Shown piece after piece: positions 37,253 to 49,817 of a stretch of 64,000 bases of DNA. The number at the start of each line of letters is the position of its first letter. The first letter of the stretch is position 1. The position numbers and the translations under genes are program-made. The stretch comes from Thermothelomyces thermophilus ATCC 42464 (taxonomy: Eukaryota > Ascomycota > Sordariomycetes > Sordariales > Chaetomiaceae): assembly GCF_000226095.1 (NCBI RefSeq), contig NC_016475.1, positions 3,720,001-3,784,000 on the forward strand, written 5' to 3'. The notes beneath the pieces are model-generated. The model worked only from the letters and a program-made list of their open reading frames with translations. It was not told the DNA's origin and made no database searches.

Positions 37253-40200
37253 CAATGCCCCTCCTTTAAGGCTTTCGACCTAAAAGCCTATCTTAGGCTA
37301 TTTTAAATAGCGCTAACATTCTTTTTACATATACCTCGTAAATCTTTTCCCTTTTTCTATATTACTAGTGACTAATAAGATGGTAGATCGTATCTCTAAG
37401 CGCCGATCTTCGAAATCCTAATAGCGCACTATACTTGCTTCTTTCATTAATTCTTCTAGCGTAGACGTCATGCCATATTTATAGTGTTTTAAGCAGAACT
37501 TGGCTTATCGTATAGCGTCAGGCTCTTCTTACTATAGCAAGTACATACGTTAGGGTTATTCTTACGATAGTTCCGATATGGCGTCTGCTTATTTATAGCC
37601 TTATTTATTGTCTTAATATTTGTAATTAATCTTTTATAGTAACAAAGATTATATCTAAGCAAAAACGTGTAGAATAAGAAGAGGCCGATACTAAAGAGGC
37701 TCTTTTTGTTCTTTAGACTTAACTTTAGACGGCTATTAGTCAATTAGCTTGTCTTTGTCACTAGAAACGTTTCTTGAAGGAGCAGGGTTCCGAGCTGTTT
37801 CGTCAAGGTATATAGTCTCTAGAGGAAATAGAGGTAGAAGAACGGAGGGTATAGGATTCCGAGATACGCGTTATTAGTGATATACGGTCCTAGGGTGCTA
37901 ACGTCCCGTTTGATTAGTCCTCTTTAGGCCTAGATTTGTTAGAGGCTGACTTGGCTATTTTATTTAAACTAGTTCCTATAGCTAATCTAGGTTTTAGTAA
38001 TAGAACTATTTTAGTTTCTTAGAGTAGTTTAAGTTCTTGACTAGTTCCTATAAGTTATCTTCTAGTCTAAAATCGAGCTATTTGACTAGATACTATAGTT
38101 CCCTATTAATAATATATAAATCTAGAATTTCTTTAACGTCCTATTCTTCTTCCTTATCTTCTGCTTTGATATATATAGCAACCTTAGCGGTTTTTAGTAC
38201 TAGTTCAAGAAGTAAAATATAAAAAACATCTATCTATAGTCGTATAGATAATAGTAATAATAGTTAATAGTTAGATGTTAAGATTTGTTCTTTGATAATA
38301 AAGGGCCTAACCTTCTTAAAGTTTAGCTTTGTGCTTAGTTATTTAGTTTATAGGTTTCATATAATTAGATAGACTTTGTCTCCCCTCCCTAGGCAAGGTT
38401 CTTTGAGCCTATATTTGTTATAGTAGTTCTTTATTCTAGTTCTAATAAACTCGAGTTCCTTTTTAAGCTTCTTATATAGTATATATATTTGTTTTACTTT
38501 AACTACTACTCTTAATACTATAACCTTTAATCCTTACCTAAGGTCTACTTCGTATCTATAGTTTACGAAGAATAATATAACTTTAATTATTTCTATTAAT
38601 ATTATATTATAAGTAAGTTATACTATTAGTAATAGTATAACCTAGTTATCTTACTAGTAGTTAATATAAGAATAGAGATATTATTTAATAACTTAGTTTA
38701 GTTACTCTATTTATCTATTAATCTATAGGTAATATACTATTAATAGCTTACTATTAATGCCTAATCGTTATATTAATGCTTACTAGAACTTCGATATAAA
38801 CTTAGTATCTCTATTAGTAATCTATTCTTATAGCTAAGCATATACTAATATAACTTACTAATAGATTATATCTACTAATTATTCCACTATCTAGGACTCC
38901 TTATAGGGAAAGAAGTATACCTATTTAGTTAGGCGGTCTACTATAATAAGAATACTATCATAGATTACTCCTATAGCTATATCCTTAGATTCTAGTAGCT
39001 TTATAATAAAGTCTATTATAACTAAACTCTATGATTTGTTAGCTATTAGTAGTAGCTAAAGTAGCCTATATAGCTTATATCGTACCATTTTACTTCGATT
39101 ATAGATATTATAGCTCTATATAACTTTCTTAACTTGTACCATTAATTATAGAAAGTTGTAATATTTTTTAACTTATATAACAGTCTTTATAACTCCTTTA
39201 TATCCTCTAAGTTTTGACTCGTAGAGTTCTCAAATCATTTATAGCTATTAGTCTTTATTATAGATATACACTTTACCTTAGTACTAGAGTTTCCTATCTT
39301 TTTCTTCTACTCCGTTAGGTACTATTAGTCTAGGTACTACTTAATACTACGCCTTATAGATCCTTTCTTCTCGAAAGATTATATAACATTCTAGGAATGA
39401 GTCAAGTAGATCATTTTTCATAGGTATCTACGTTTCGTAATATAGCGTTCCGTCCAGTTATTCCTTAAATAACGGTAGTATTATTTCCGTTCGTCCTTTT
39501 GTATAATCCGTTTATTAGCTTAAGGCATCTGCTTATACGTTCTCTTTGCCCTTCTTATATTAGATCTTAAAATTAAATTCCGCGAGGAATTCTACCTATT
39601 ATATTTGTCGTCTATTAAGCTCCTTTGTCATTATAAAGTACCGTAAATTCTTATAATCTATATATACTTATACTAGTTCGATCGTACTATTAAGATATAG
39701 TCGCCATTCTTTAAAAGCTTTGACAATTATAAGTAATTCCTTATCGTAGATCGGATAATTAAGACGTAGTCTATAAAGCTTCTTTGAAAAGAAGGCTATA
39801 GGATATAACTTCTCTTATTCGTCTTGTTATCTTAATTATCCTCTGATAGTATAATCCGAAGCGTCCGTTTCTATCTTAAATAGCTTCTTAGAGTTTAGTA
39901 GCACTAGTATTAGATCTTTAGTAATAGCATTACGAATCTATATAAATACTTACTTATACTATTCTTCCTATTAGAATTCAGCGTTCTTCTTAGTAAGTTC
40001 GTATAAAGGTTATATAATTACTCTGAAATTTCTAATAAATATTTAGTAGAAGTTTATAAATCTAATAAAGCTTCGTACTTCTATAACTAACGTTAGTTAT
40101 AGCTAATCCTTCATAGCTTTAACCTTTAAAGGTTCTATCCGGATTTATCCTAGGGATATTTTATATCCTAAAAACACTGTTTTCCTAATATGGAATTCGC

Positions 40201-43200
40201 TCTTTTTCTCATTAACTAATAGCTTATACATATATAACGTGTCTAGTACTATTCTTATATACTTCTAGTATTTGTCTATTGTTTTAAAAAAGATAAGTAT
40301 ATTATCGAGATAATATACTATAAATTTATTAAGAAAGGGTTAGATAGCTTGATCAATTAGGGCTTAGAACATTACTAGTGTATTTATAAGTCTAAATAGT
40401 ATAATAAGATACTTATAATAGCTATAAGGCGTCTTAAAGACCATTTTCTACTTATTGCCTTCTTTAATTTATATATAGTTATAAGCCGATAGTAAGTTAA
40501 GATATATAAAATATTAGGCTCCTACTAACTAATCTCAGAGCTATAAGATTAGTAGTAATAAGTATTAGTTTTTTATAGTCTATTTATTAAGTTACTAATA
40601 ATTAATATATAACTATAGCTTTCCGTCTTTCTTAGGTATAAATAGGATTAGATAGCCTACTAGTAATATTAATAGGCAGATATATCCTTTTCGAATGTTC
40701 TCCTCCAATTATTACTTAAGTTCTTCGTTCTAAGTCTAACTTATATAGTAGATCTTAAAGAACTTTAGTTATACTCCTTCCTTAAGCTTGATCTTGTAAT
40801 CCTATAGGCCGTGTTCTAGTAATCCTTCTAGATATTTCGGTTTAAATGCTAGGTGTCCTTCGTATTCCTTCGGTACTTCCCTAGTCTTGTCTCGTCTCTC
40901 GGTTTTCTGATAGTATACAAACTTGGTCCTATCTATGGCGATACTAGCGATTTCTCCTATCTTAACCTACTACTCTAGTTATAGTGCTCCGCATTTGTCA
41001 ATAGAGAGAATAGCTATCGGCGGTTTAGCTCGTTCTTCCTATTATAATGTTAATATCGTTATACCGCTTCCTCTAGAGTCTATAGTAGTCTACCTACCAC
41101 TGTCTATCTCTTGTAGTAGATCCGTAGGATATGCCTTCCCCTAAGTATTGTCTACTTATGATCCTTGTATACTCCTTATCTTACTAGTTAAATATAATTC
41201 TATTTAGGGTCATAGGTAGTTACTATTTTTTTAGCTAATATCTAGGTTATAATCTTTATATTATAGTAACCCTAATATTATATTTTTATTATTACCTATA
41301 TCTATAATATTAAATATAACTACTATAGTCTTCCCTATTATAGTGATATTGATTGGTTTAGTCTCCTTATATACCTATTATATCGGAAATAGCCCTTTAA
41401 CTATATTATACTTCTACTTTATTCTCTAGGGTATCTATAGCTAATTTATAAGTATCGGTAAAATTAGGTTTATCTCTACTTTACTATCTACTAGTATAAG
41501 CATTTTATACTACTTCTATTATACCATTATCTATAGTTGCTTATCTTACTACCGTTGTCTAAAGATTATAGCGATTTCCTATATTTGTGCTAAGAGGTCT
41601 TGATATAGTAGTCTCTTATGCTAGTTCCTCCTATACTATGCTACTACTCGCCGCTATATAGGCATTAATAGTTTTTAGGCCCCTCGAAGGGCTCTAACCC
41701 GTTTCCCAGGTTAGTACTAACCTCTTTAGTTATTCGGCTAATAGTAGCTTTGTCAATTGTACTTATTTCTATAAGCTATTAAGTGCTTATAGCTTCCTAT
41801 TATTAAGTCTGTTCTACTTTTTATTATATATGCTATAGCTTTATCTAAAGCTCCTAGATCCGCGATTTCTTTTCGTCTATGTAGTAAAGATAATCGTTAC
41901 TCTAGTATAAGTCTTATATGTCTTATCCTATTCCGTAGTACCTAGGCTAGGCTCGTTTTAGAACTATCGTAATGCCTTCTAGATTATAGGCTTCGATCTT
42001 CTAGAGCAATTCGGCTGCTCCATTTCCTACATTATAGACCTATTCTATAGGGTAGAGGCTTCTGTCCTCATTTCCTCGTTAGGTCGGCTAGTAATTATTT
42101 TCGAATTTGTTATAAAAGTGGTATCGGTATTTATATAATATATACTAGAACTAGGGCACTTGTATATATACCTTGTATTAAGGGTATAGTTATATAGCGT
42201 TACTTAGGAGGTATTAGAACTCTTTCCTAAATCCTTCTTACTATATATAGACTATAGATACCCTAACACTAAGGTAGGAATGTTTCTTCTAATAGTTTTC
42301 CTATATACGTTTGTCTTTTCTACGGTTTATATATATAAACTAGTACTCTAGGTTCTATATATTATAGCTAAGTTATTAGTTATTAAAATACTTAGTATAG
42401 CTATTAGGCCTATTATATATTATAGGCTATTCCCCTTTGATAGTTTCTATAATACGTTAGAGTTCCCTTATCTTGTCCCTTGTCTTATCGCTCTACTAGG
42501 CAAGTCGAATCAAGCGTCTATCCTATTCGTATAATTCCATATTAAGCTAGAAAACTTCGTTATAGTACTATTCGATTTGTTCCTAGAGGAATAGAATATT
42601 AGGTCTAGGTCTTTCGATTCCTTAGGTATTAATTATCTACGATCTATCCTGCCTCTATATAACTATAAAACCTTATTACCTTAAGATTAGAAGAATCGAA
42701 ATTAGTAATATATACTCTCCCACTATATCCTATTCGGTAAGACCTATCTCTAGGTCTATAGTAATTAGTTCGGAGTATAGTACTTATTTATCTTTACCGT
42801 TGCTGTCGTGTCTAAGACTATCTATATTACTATCCCTATTTTCGTAGCTTGTAGCCGCTACTTTGATAATATCTTTAGTAGTTTCGTTAATAACTGTAAT
42901 TTCCTTTCTAGGGACTATTTTCCACTCTTTCTTCAGGCTTTAGCATTCTTATTTATAATGTCCTTTCCTTCCATAGTTATAGTAGATAATATTAGACTTA
43001 TCTTTAGTCGTCTTCTTCTAGTCTTACTTCTATGCTATATCTATATCTATAGCTCTAAGATATATCCCATATAAGGTACTAATGTATACCTATTTTTTCT
43101 TATTATTAGCCTTAACTATAGTTCTATTTATTTAACCTTGTTTCTATTACTTTTATATATAAAGTTAATTATCGATTCTAATAGTCCATATAATATATTT

Positions 43201-43953
43201 ATCTAAGGTCTTAGGCTAGTTATACTTATATAGCTTATCTTTAACCTTTTCCTTTAAGCTATTATAGAATAGTTATATTAACGCCTTATCATTAAGCTAA
43301 GACTTAAGTATATTCTATTTAAACTATATAATATAGAAGGCTACTAACTTAGTCTATTAGAGATTAGTAAGTCTTTCTTATATATAAATCTTTTTATCTT
43401 TATCACTAAAAACCTTCTAAAGCTCTTCTTTAAAATAGTTATAGGATTAAAAGACTACCTATATAAACGTATCTCGGTCGTCTTCGTCTTCCTTAGTAAG
43501 ATAGTCATTCTATATAGGCTCGAACTATCTAAGTGCCTTACCCTCTAGTCTTATAGCTATATAGAGGACTTTGGCTTTATTGTCTAGAAACTTATTATTA
43601 TTAAGCCAGAAGTAGGATCAGAGGTTCGTTAAGAATCCTATAAGATCTTCCTTAGTTCCTCTATATTTGCTAGATAGTTCGATCTTAATATAGCTCGCTT
43701 TAATGCCCTCAAGTACCTTAATTTTAGCATAAGCCTTGTTAACTAGCTTCTACAAGTGCTTTTTGCTATTCTTAAGTTCCTTAATCTAAGCTTAAGTAGC
43801 CTTATCTCTCTAGTCTAACTCCTAGATCTATTACTAGAGTTGACTAAGCTAGGCAAGCAGCTATTTAGCTATAATGTTAGTAGCTATATTAATATTAAGG
43901 TCAAAATTACCTCTATTCTAAACTATAATAGAATAAAGGGAATGATAGTAATA
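37253..43953 (-). pseudogene. gag-pol remnant of element C
   Basis: Minus-strand chromovirus polyprotein, colinear with that of element A. Reverse transcriptase reads VYYLDNILIFFK near 40,283-40,318, again with YLDD changed to YLDN. The integrase core region lies near 38,760-38,840 and the integrase C-terminus near 38,280-38,500. The chromodomain-like tail is near 38,050-38,160. The gag half occupies about 42.3-43.9 kb. The stops are not all in the same places as in A, so the two copies were mutated independently. Confidence 0.85.
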
Positions 43954-44378
43954 TATGACGAACCTAACTTAGACTTCTTCTAAAAGGGTTTAGACAAAGG
44001 TAGATTAATTAGAATAAGTATATAGGTTATCTAAGGGATTTAGTAAAGCTAAAGGGTTTATAATAACGCTAGAGTTATCTTGTATAGTATTTAATAATAC
44101 TTAGTATAAGTATTATAGTTATAATTACTATTACTAGTAAACTCCTAGAGTCTACTATAACGAGTGACTATCTATATATATATAATCCTAGGATCACTAA
44201 TAGTCGTGGTGATCCTCTGTACTGGCTTACCTGGCTCATATCGTGAGCCAGTGGTCCTCTGCTGGGATCATTTCTTGCTAAGTGTGATCCTGTCCTGATT
44301 GGCCTATCATTCCTGCTGTCCTATTGGTCTGTTAGGGAGGCGGCTCAGGCGGCGTCCTGCATGTATATTTCCGTGACA
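43954..44378 (-). repeat. LTR of element C (5' LTR), right end spared by RIP
   Basis: 425 bp. The left 250 bp is AT-mutated, whereas from about 44,210 to 44,378 the sequence keeps GC-rich words. These include the intact inverted repeat GGCTCA-TATCG-TGAGCC and the end CCGTGACA. This part approximates the unmutated family sequence. Confidence 0.92.
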
Positions 44379-44383
44379 GAGAG

Positions 44384-46218
44384 GCACCTTCTGTAAACCT
44401 CTAGGCCTCTATAATACTACGTTGTTCAACCCTGACTATCAAAGCAGAGTACACTCGGGTCAGAGCCCGAAACTTACTGAGAGCGGCAAGACGCGAGAGG
44501 CCTAGTCTAGACCGATCTGTATGTTGCGGAACTCGAGCTCTTGTATCACTCGCGTAGGGCATTAGGTGCTTTCTTGACCATCACTCACTCTTGTCATGTT
44601 CATGGGCGCCACAGGTGCACTACTTTGTTCAGGGACTGCTCATCCAGGGCCGGCCTCGGACTAGCCTAGACGATGCGTCCTCCCGCCCTATTCGCCCCAT
44701 CTGAGGTCTACCTCCCTTGCAGACACAGAATTTGCCTACGCACAACGTCATCTCTCTGCCTAAGTTATCGACCTCAATCCCTTGCGTACCTGCGGCAATA
44801 CGCGGACACATCGGCATCGTCCGACCCCGTGGATTATTATGTCTTCGGCTATCACAACGGCTACGGTGTGGTCGTTAGTTTTTGGATCGAACCATCTGAA
44901 GGACGCCCAAGTATAGAAGGTCAAAGAGAACTGAATCCAGCCTGAAGCGGCGTTAGGATCTTATAGAGGTCCTGCCGCCCCCCGGCATACAGACGGCCAC
45001 ACCTCGGTCCATCCATATCAGCCGGATTTAGACGGACCATGACTCCTAAATTATCTAAGGTTTGAAGGATCAAGGGATGGTAGGGTTAGGCACCTAGAGA
45101 GGTAGGAAAATCAGGTTGGTTGTTGGGGGGCATCGGTGCATGGTTGCGAGGTCGACACTTGAGAAAGAGTGTTATCAACACCTCTATATGCTTTGGAGTC
45201 GCCTTGTGTCATTTCTATACGAAGCTGAGGGGGCCATTCCCTTCAAGAAACACTACAACGAAGGTGCGTATCATCCACACAACTGTTCCCGTAACGACGA
45301 GGAATTGGCACACCCAGCATGTGACACTCAGCACAGCAGCAATGGAAAGGGATCGCCTGTTGAGGCTCAGGCTTTGAAATTTGAAACTTAATTGTATACA
45401 AAGTTTCAAAAGATATTCGACCTTGCCAAACGCGCATAACTCCATTTAAACTTCAATCTTTTGGAAGTATCTCCTCCGCGCGAGGTTGACCCAGCACTTA
45501 TAAAGTCCTTTACTAGACGATCCGAGCACATACGACCATACCTACCAGAAAATACGGGATCCCGTCCGCTCTCCCTTAGTCAAGCTGGTAAGGTCCAGAT
45601 TAGTAGTTGGGTCGGTGACGACCAGCGAATCCCTGGTGTTGTATGTTCAGTTTTTTTTCTGCCTTCGGTTACGTAACCCGAGGGCTCTAACCCGGCCCAT
45701 TGAATCTGACCTTAATATTAGGAACAGTTAACATATCTAGAGAAATTAAGTTGCCGAAAGCCCTATATTTTTAGGGAACTGAGTATAATAATCGAAAGAT
45801 AAGTAGGTGACGGCTGAAAATCTTTACAATAGAAAAAATGTTTGGAGAATCTTTGTTAAAATCCTGGAGAATATTGATACGTCGAGAAAAATGAAACTTC
45901 GTGATAGCAATTCACGGTGTCGATTGGTGTCAATGCCATCGCGTTGACCTTGAACTTTCGCATGATTAACATGAAAAGAGCTTGGAAGTTGTTTGGCAGC
46001 GGGTGCGGCTTAGCCTCGAGTCTAACCTGGAAAGGTTTACTGGCTGGCCCACCTTGACCTGTTATCTGCCGTTACTCACCGCCTACGCACAAAACCCTCC
46101 CCACCAGCACCAAAATATCTCGGGATTTTTGCTCCTGCCGAATTTTCGAAGAACCATCGCCCAACGAACTTCCCCATCGACTCGGATCTTTGTCGACAAT
46201 CCGCGAGTCACCGCCACG
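44384..46218. other. Intergenic, no gene recognised
   Basis: 1.8 kb between element C and eL18. GC returns to normal at the left, with an AT-richer patch at 45,700-45,960. Several frames of 60-90 codons have no motif. The last 150 bp is a C-rich leader expected for a ribosomal protein gene. Confidence 0.45.
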
Positions 46219-47147
46219 ATGGGTACGTAACCCGGCCTCCTCGAAGCCTTTGTGTGCGAGTGGACGAGAATCTGAAATATGGTTCTCTCTGCGAACCAAG
46301 GCATTTCCGCTCCCGGTCGAGCATTCGCCGTCGTCGCTGCCGCTGGGCCTAGAAAAGTCTCGGAAGAGACGAGCTCGCGCAAGCCTCGAGGCAATGCATC
46401 GCTGGTCGACGCGTGCCTCCTGAGCATACCAAAGACCTAAAGGCTGACTGGAGTCCTTTCCGAACAAATAGGTATCGATCTGAAGAGGCACCACGAGCGG
46501 TCCACGCACCGCAAGGCTCCCAAGAGCGACAACGTCTACCTGAAGCTCTTGGTGAAGCTCTACCGCTTCCTGGCCCGTAAGTACCTTTGCGTGAGATCTA
46601 CCGTCTCCCGGGGAGGCGACGGCGCTGACGGCAAAATCACAGGCCGCACTGATGCGCCCTTCAACAAGGTGGTCCTGCGCCGCCTGTTCATGAGCCGCAT
46701 CAACCGCCCGCCCATCTCGCTGTCCCGCATCGCGAGGAACCTCAAGAACGGCAACGAGAACAAGACGGTTGTTGTCGTCGGCACCGTCACCGATGACAAC
46801 CGCCTCCTGACCGTCCCCAAGATGACGGTTGCCGCTCTCCGCGTCACCGCCACCGCCCGTGCCCGCATCACCGCGGCCGGCGGCCAGGTCCTTACCCTCG
46901 ACCAGCTGGCGCTCGAGAAGCCCACTGGCGCCAACACCCTCCTGCTCCGCGGCCCCAAGAACGCCCGCGAGGCTGTCAAGCACTTCGGCTTCGGTCCCCA
47001 CAAGCACAAGGTAGGCCGCTTACGTACCCCATCAAGGGTAGCCTGGACGGCACTGACTCCTCGAAACAGAAGCCGTATGTCCGCTCCAAGGGCCGCAAGT
47101 TCGAGCGTGCTCGTGGTCGCAGAAGGTCGCGTGGCTTCAAGGTCTAA
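46219..47147 (+). CDS. rpl18: 60S ribosomal protein L18 (eL18)
   Basis: Structural protein of the large cytosolic ribosomal subunit, 184 aa. Exons are 46219-46222, 46472-46576, 46643-47010 and 47070-47147; all introns are GT-AG and the phases fit exactly. Exon 1 codes only for ATG plus one base, a layout common in fungal ribosomal protein genes; intron 1 (249 bp) is the longest. The protein opens [20 protein letters not shown] and includes [26 protein letters not shown]-type family sequence. It ends in the basic tail [18 protein letters not shown]. Convergent with the Mrm2 gene. No abnormal residues were noted. Confidence 0.96.
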
Positions 47148-47521
47148 AGCGGTGGATACGGATACCCTTTGGAGTTTGGGGCGTGATGCGGGGTTCTTGG
47201 TCGTCGCATGGCAATGGTTATGGGGGCATCTGGTTTCTGGGATTGCCACGCTGTGCTGGCTGCGTATGGGACACGACGTACAAAAAGTCTTTTGTCTTTT
47301 TCACGGGCATGAGGAATTGACTGGATGGCACTCCACTGATGCCACGGCTACGAAATTGACAGTGCCATTGAACCCCGCGGCAACACATATACACAAGCAT
47401 ATCTCGGTCGAGTTGATTTATGTTGATCTGTTACAGAGTGGCGGCGATGTCTGCGGGGATGATATTATTCGCCCATATTACTCAACCCAAGTCTCCTCGC
47501 CAGCGAGGCAGACCCCAGGCT
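47148..47521. other. Convergent 3' intergenic region (rpl18 / mrm2)
   Basis: 374 bp holding both 3' UTRs. No separate gene was seen; the plus frame that runs across here is a read-through of eL18 intron sequence. Confidence 0.5.
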
Positions 47522-49113
47522 CTATTGAACCTCAATGTCCTCCAATGTCACATCCCCTTTTCTCTTGAGCGCGACAAAAAACGCCTCTCTTGATTCCTAT
47601 GCTGGAGATCAGTCTTTTTTTTTTGATCTTCCCACAAGCAACCATGCACAGCGGAAACGGGCAACCCACACTGCGTGACGATTCGGGCTTCTCCCGGTGG
47701 ACTTTGGCAAACAACTTTTTCAGGAGCATCTCGAAAGCCTTGTCCTCGGCTCCCTGGTAAAACTTGCACACAAAGTGGCCGCCGGGCTTGAGCGTCTCGG
47801 ACGCAAAGGATAGCGCAGCACGGCAAAGGTCCTGTTGGTTCGTGGAAAAGGTTAGGAAAGAAGAGGGTGGATATGGTCAGCGGTCTGCTCGTAGGAAGTG
47901 AAAAACGTGTGGGTTCTCTAAGAGGGTTTAGGCACTTACCATGCTCCCTGCGTGGTCTTTGAAGGCGATGCCGCTCGTGTTCATCATCCTGATATACGGG
48001 TTACTCAAACTGTTGATGGAGAAGCCGTGGGTCTGGGGCCAGGGTGCTGACATGTCGCTGAGGACTACCTGTTGAGAGGAACAGAGTTGAGATGGGGATG
48101 GTTAGTCAGTTGATCCTCTCTGTGCTAGCAGGTCGGTCCCGATTTCCCGCTTGGTTTTGCGGAAAGTGACGGAAAAGGGGGAGGAGGGGGAGGGGGGAAA
48201 GGGTTGTTTTGTTCTTTGAATGTTTGCATACGTCTACCAACCGCAGGTTCGGCTTCGTGTCTTCCTTCTTTGCCGGGTCTCTTGATTCTTCCGTGGTTGA
48301 TGAGGAAGACAGAGGGGCCGAGTCGTTGCCGCTCTCTGCCTCACTCTGCTTCGCCGCCATCCGCTCCAGGTCGATGTAACTCGGGCGATCAGCCACCACT
48401 TCAGCGCCCCCTCCGCCCTGCACCCCGTTCTCGTCCCCACCCTCTCGCTCCGCCTCCTCCTCCTCCTCCACCTTCTTGCCCTTCCCGGCAGCGGCCCTCT
48501 CGGCCCTCCTCTTCCTCTCCGCGTCCAGGAGGAACTGCTTGACCATGTCCCGCACGCCGGGGCTCAGGAAGTTGCCCTGGATCGTGCTCACCCCGCGGGG
48601 TGGCTGGGCGGGGATGATGTCGATGCCGACGACGGTGCCGTTGGGCGCGGTGCGGTCGACGGCCACCTGCGACCAGCTCCCCGGCGCGTAGCCGAGGTCG
48701 ACCACCACCTGGCCCCGGCCGCGCCGGAAGAGGTGGTACTTTGCGTCCAGCTCGAGCAGCTTGAAGGCGGCCCGCGACTTGAGCCCCTGCACGCGGGCGG
48801 CGCGGGCGAAGGGGTCGGAGCCCTGGCGGAGCTTCCAGCGGGACGAGGCCGAGGAGGAGGCGAGGCGGGTTTGGCTTGGGACTGGGGTGGGAGTCAGGGG
48901 CGGCTGTGAGCGTGCCGGCTGTTGGGGTGACCCCAATGATGATGTTGCTCGTCTATGTCTTGCGCGTTGTGTCGACGAGGCGAGTGAGCGCGCCGAGCAG
49001 CGCGCGAAGGCGCGTGGGCTAGAGGAGGAGAATGCGCATTGTTGCAATGAACGTGAGACTCTGGTGCCGCGAACAGCCAGGCGGGATGGCGTCCAAGTCC
49101 ATGGCGCCTGCAT
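47522..49113 (-). CDS. mrm2: Mitochondrial 21S rRNA 2'-O-methyltransferase (FtsJ/Mrm2)
   Basis: RrmJ/FtsJ-type SAM-dependent enzyme that methylates a uridine ribose in the large mitochondrial rRNA. Minus-strand exons are 48232-49113, 47940-48068, 47670-47831 and 47522-47596, giving 415 aa. A long Arg/Ser-rich N-terminus (residues 1 to about 90) fits a mitochondrial presequence. The FtsJ core starts at [14 protein letters not shown] with the first catalytic Lys, then the SAM motif [16 protein letters not shown] and GIDIIP. It continues after a long insert with [15 protein letters not shown] (Asp), [11 protein letters not shown] (Lys) and [14 protein letters not shown] (Glu), completing the K-D-K-E tetrad. 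The insert (about residues 200-290) is low-complexity, with runs of Glu, Gly and Ser. Confidence 0.92.
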
Positions 49114-49817
49114 AAGTGCGATTGTGTTTTTCGGTTTCGGCTAACTCATGAGACGAAGATTCAGGATATCGCTTTTGAAGCTCAGGTCAAGATGGAGTTG
49201 GTGAGGTTTTGAGCCGGATAACTGAACGGGTTAGGATGCAAGAGATTGCTGGATAGTCTCAATCCCTCAATTGGTGAATTCTTGGCGAACGAGTTAACGC
49301 GAGGATATCGCCTTACAGGGGGCGAAATCGCTCGTCAAAGCAGAAAATCATGGCTAACTGTAACTACATCCCGGATGTATCTTCGGTTTCGGACAGGATC
49401 GCCACCGAACTGCGTCAGGGCCCTCCCTCCCTTGCTATCAACGGAAACGGTGATCTCCCAGAAAACGCTGGGAAGGGCTGTGACAGGAGAAACCGGCATG
49501 CCCATGCAGTGGTGATGAAGTCTGCCTGCAAGGCAGACAGTCCTTCGAGGCTCAGAAGACCGTGGCAACCATCATGGTCATCACACAAGGGAAGGCAACA
49601 GCAGCTTGTTCGATAGAGATTGCCAGAAAAAAGAATCAAACCAACTCCAGATTTCAGAACCCCGATCCCAAAAAGACATCAAATGCAGGAAAAGCAAACA
49701 CGAACGCCAGTTTATGCCCTTTCCCGACCCGAGACCGCCCTCGAGTAAGATGCTTATTCAACCCCCCCCCCCCCCCCGGGGTGCCCGAAACCAACATCGT
49801 CTATCCATTTACGGCAG
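49114..49817. other. Intergenic, no gene recognised
   Basis: 704 bp between the Mrm2 start and the 3' end of the coiled-coil gene. It contains a run of 16 C followed by GGGG at 49,762-49,781. It should hold the Mrm2 promoter and the coiled-coil gene's 3' UTR. Confidence 0.45.

Larger units (their letters stand above)
11225..44210. other. AT-rich, RIP-mutated heterochromatin-like island
   Basis: About 33 kb dominated by TA dinucleotides with stops in all frames, flanked by GC-rich gene DNA on both sides. Pairs of repeat copies inside differ almost only by C/T and G/A transitions, the mark of repeat-induced point mutation. The contents are three complete Ty3/gypsy elements (A, D, C), one interrupted chromovirus (B), a 252 bp dispersed repeat and an unclassified decayed coding region. 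H3K9 methylation and DNA methylation are inferred from what is known of RIP-mutated DNA in Neurospora. Confidence 0.92.
36828..44378 (-). mobile_element. Ty3/gypsy LTR retrotransposon C (chromovirus, same family as A)
   Basis: A 7,551 bp element with 425 bp LTRs and an exact GAGAG target duplication (36,823-36,827 and 44,379-44,383). Its gene order and orientation match element A; the two align along their full length with mainly transition differences. Its right LTR forms the edge of the island, and the last 170 bp of that LTR is nearly free of RIP. Confidence 0.94.

Noticed and set aside
11225-44210. Centromere
   Set aside because: AT-rich RIP-mutated retroelements are compatible with one, but 33 kb is short and sequence alone cannot show CenH3; left as an open alternative, not a call.
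46072-47007. 311-codon minus frame opposite eL18
   Set aside because: It is a mirror of the GC-rich eL18 exons and introns; eL18 on the plus strand explains the region.
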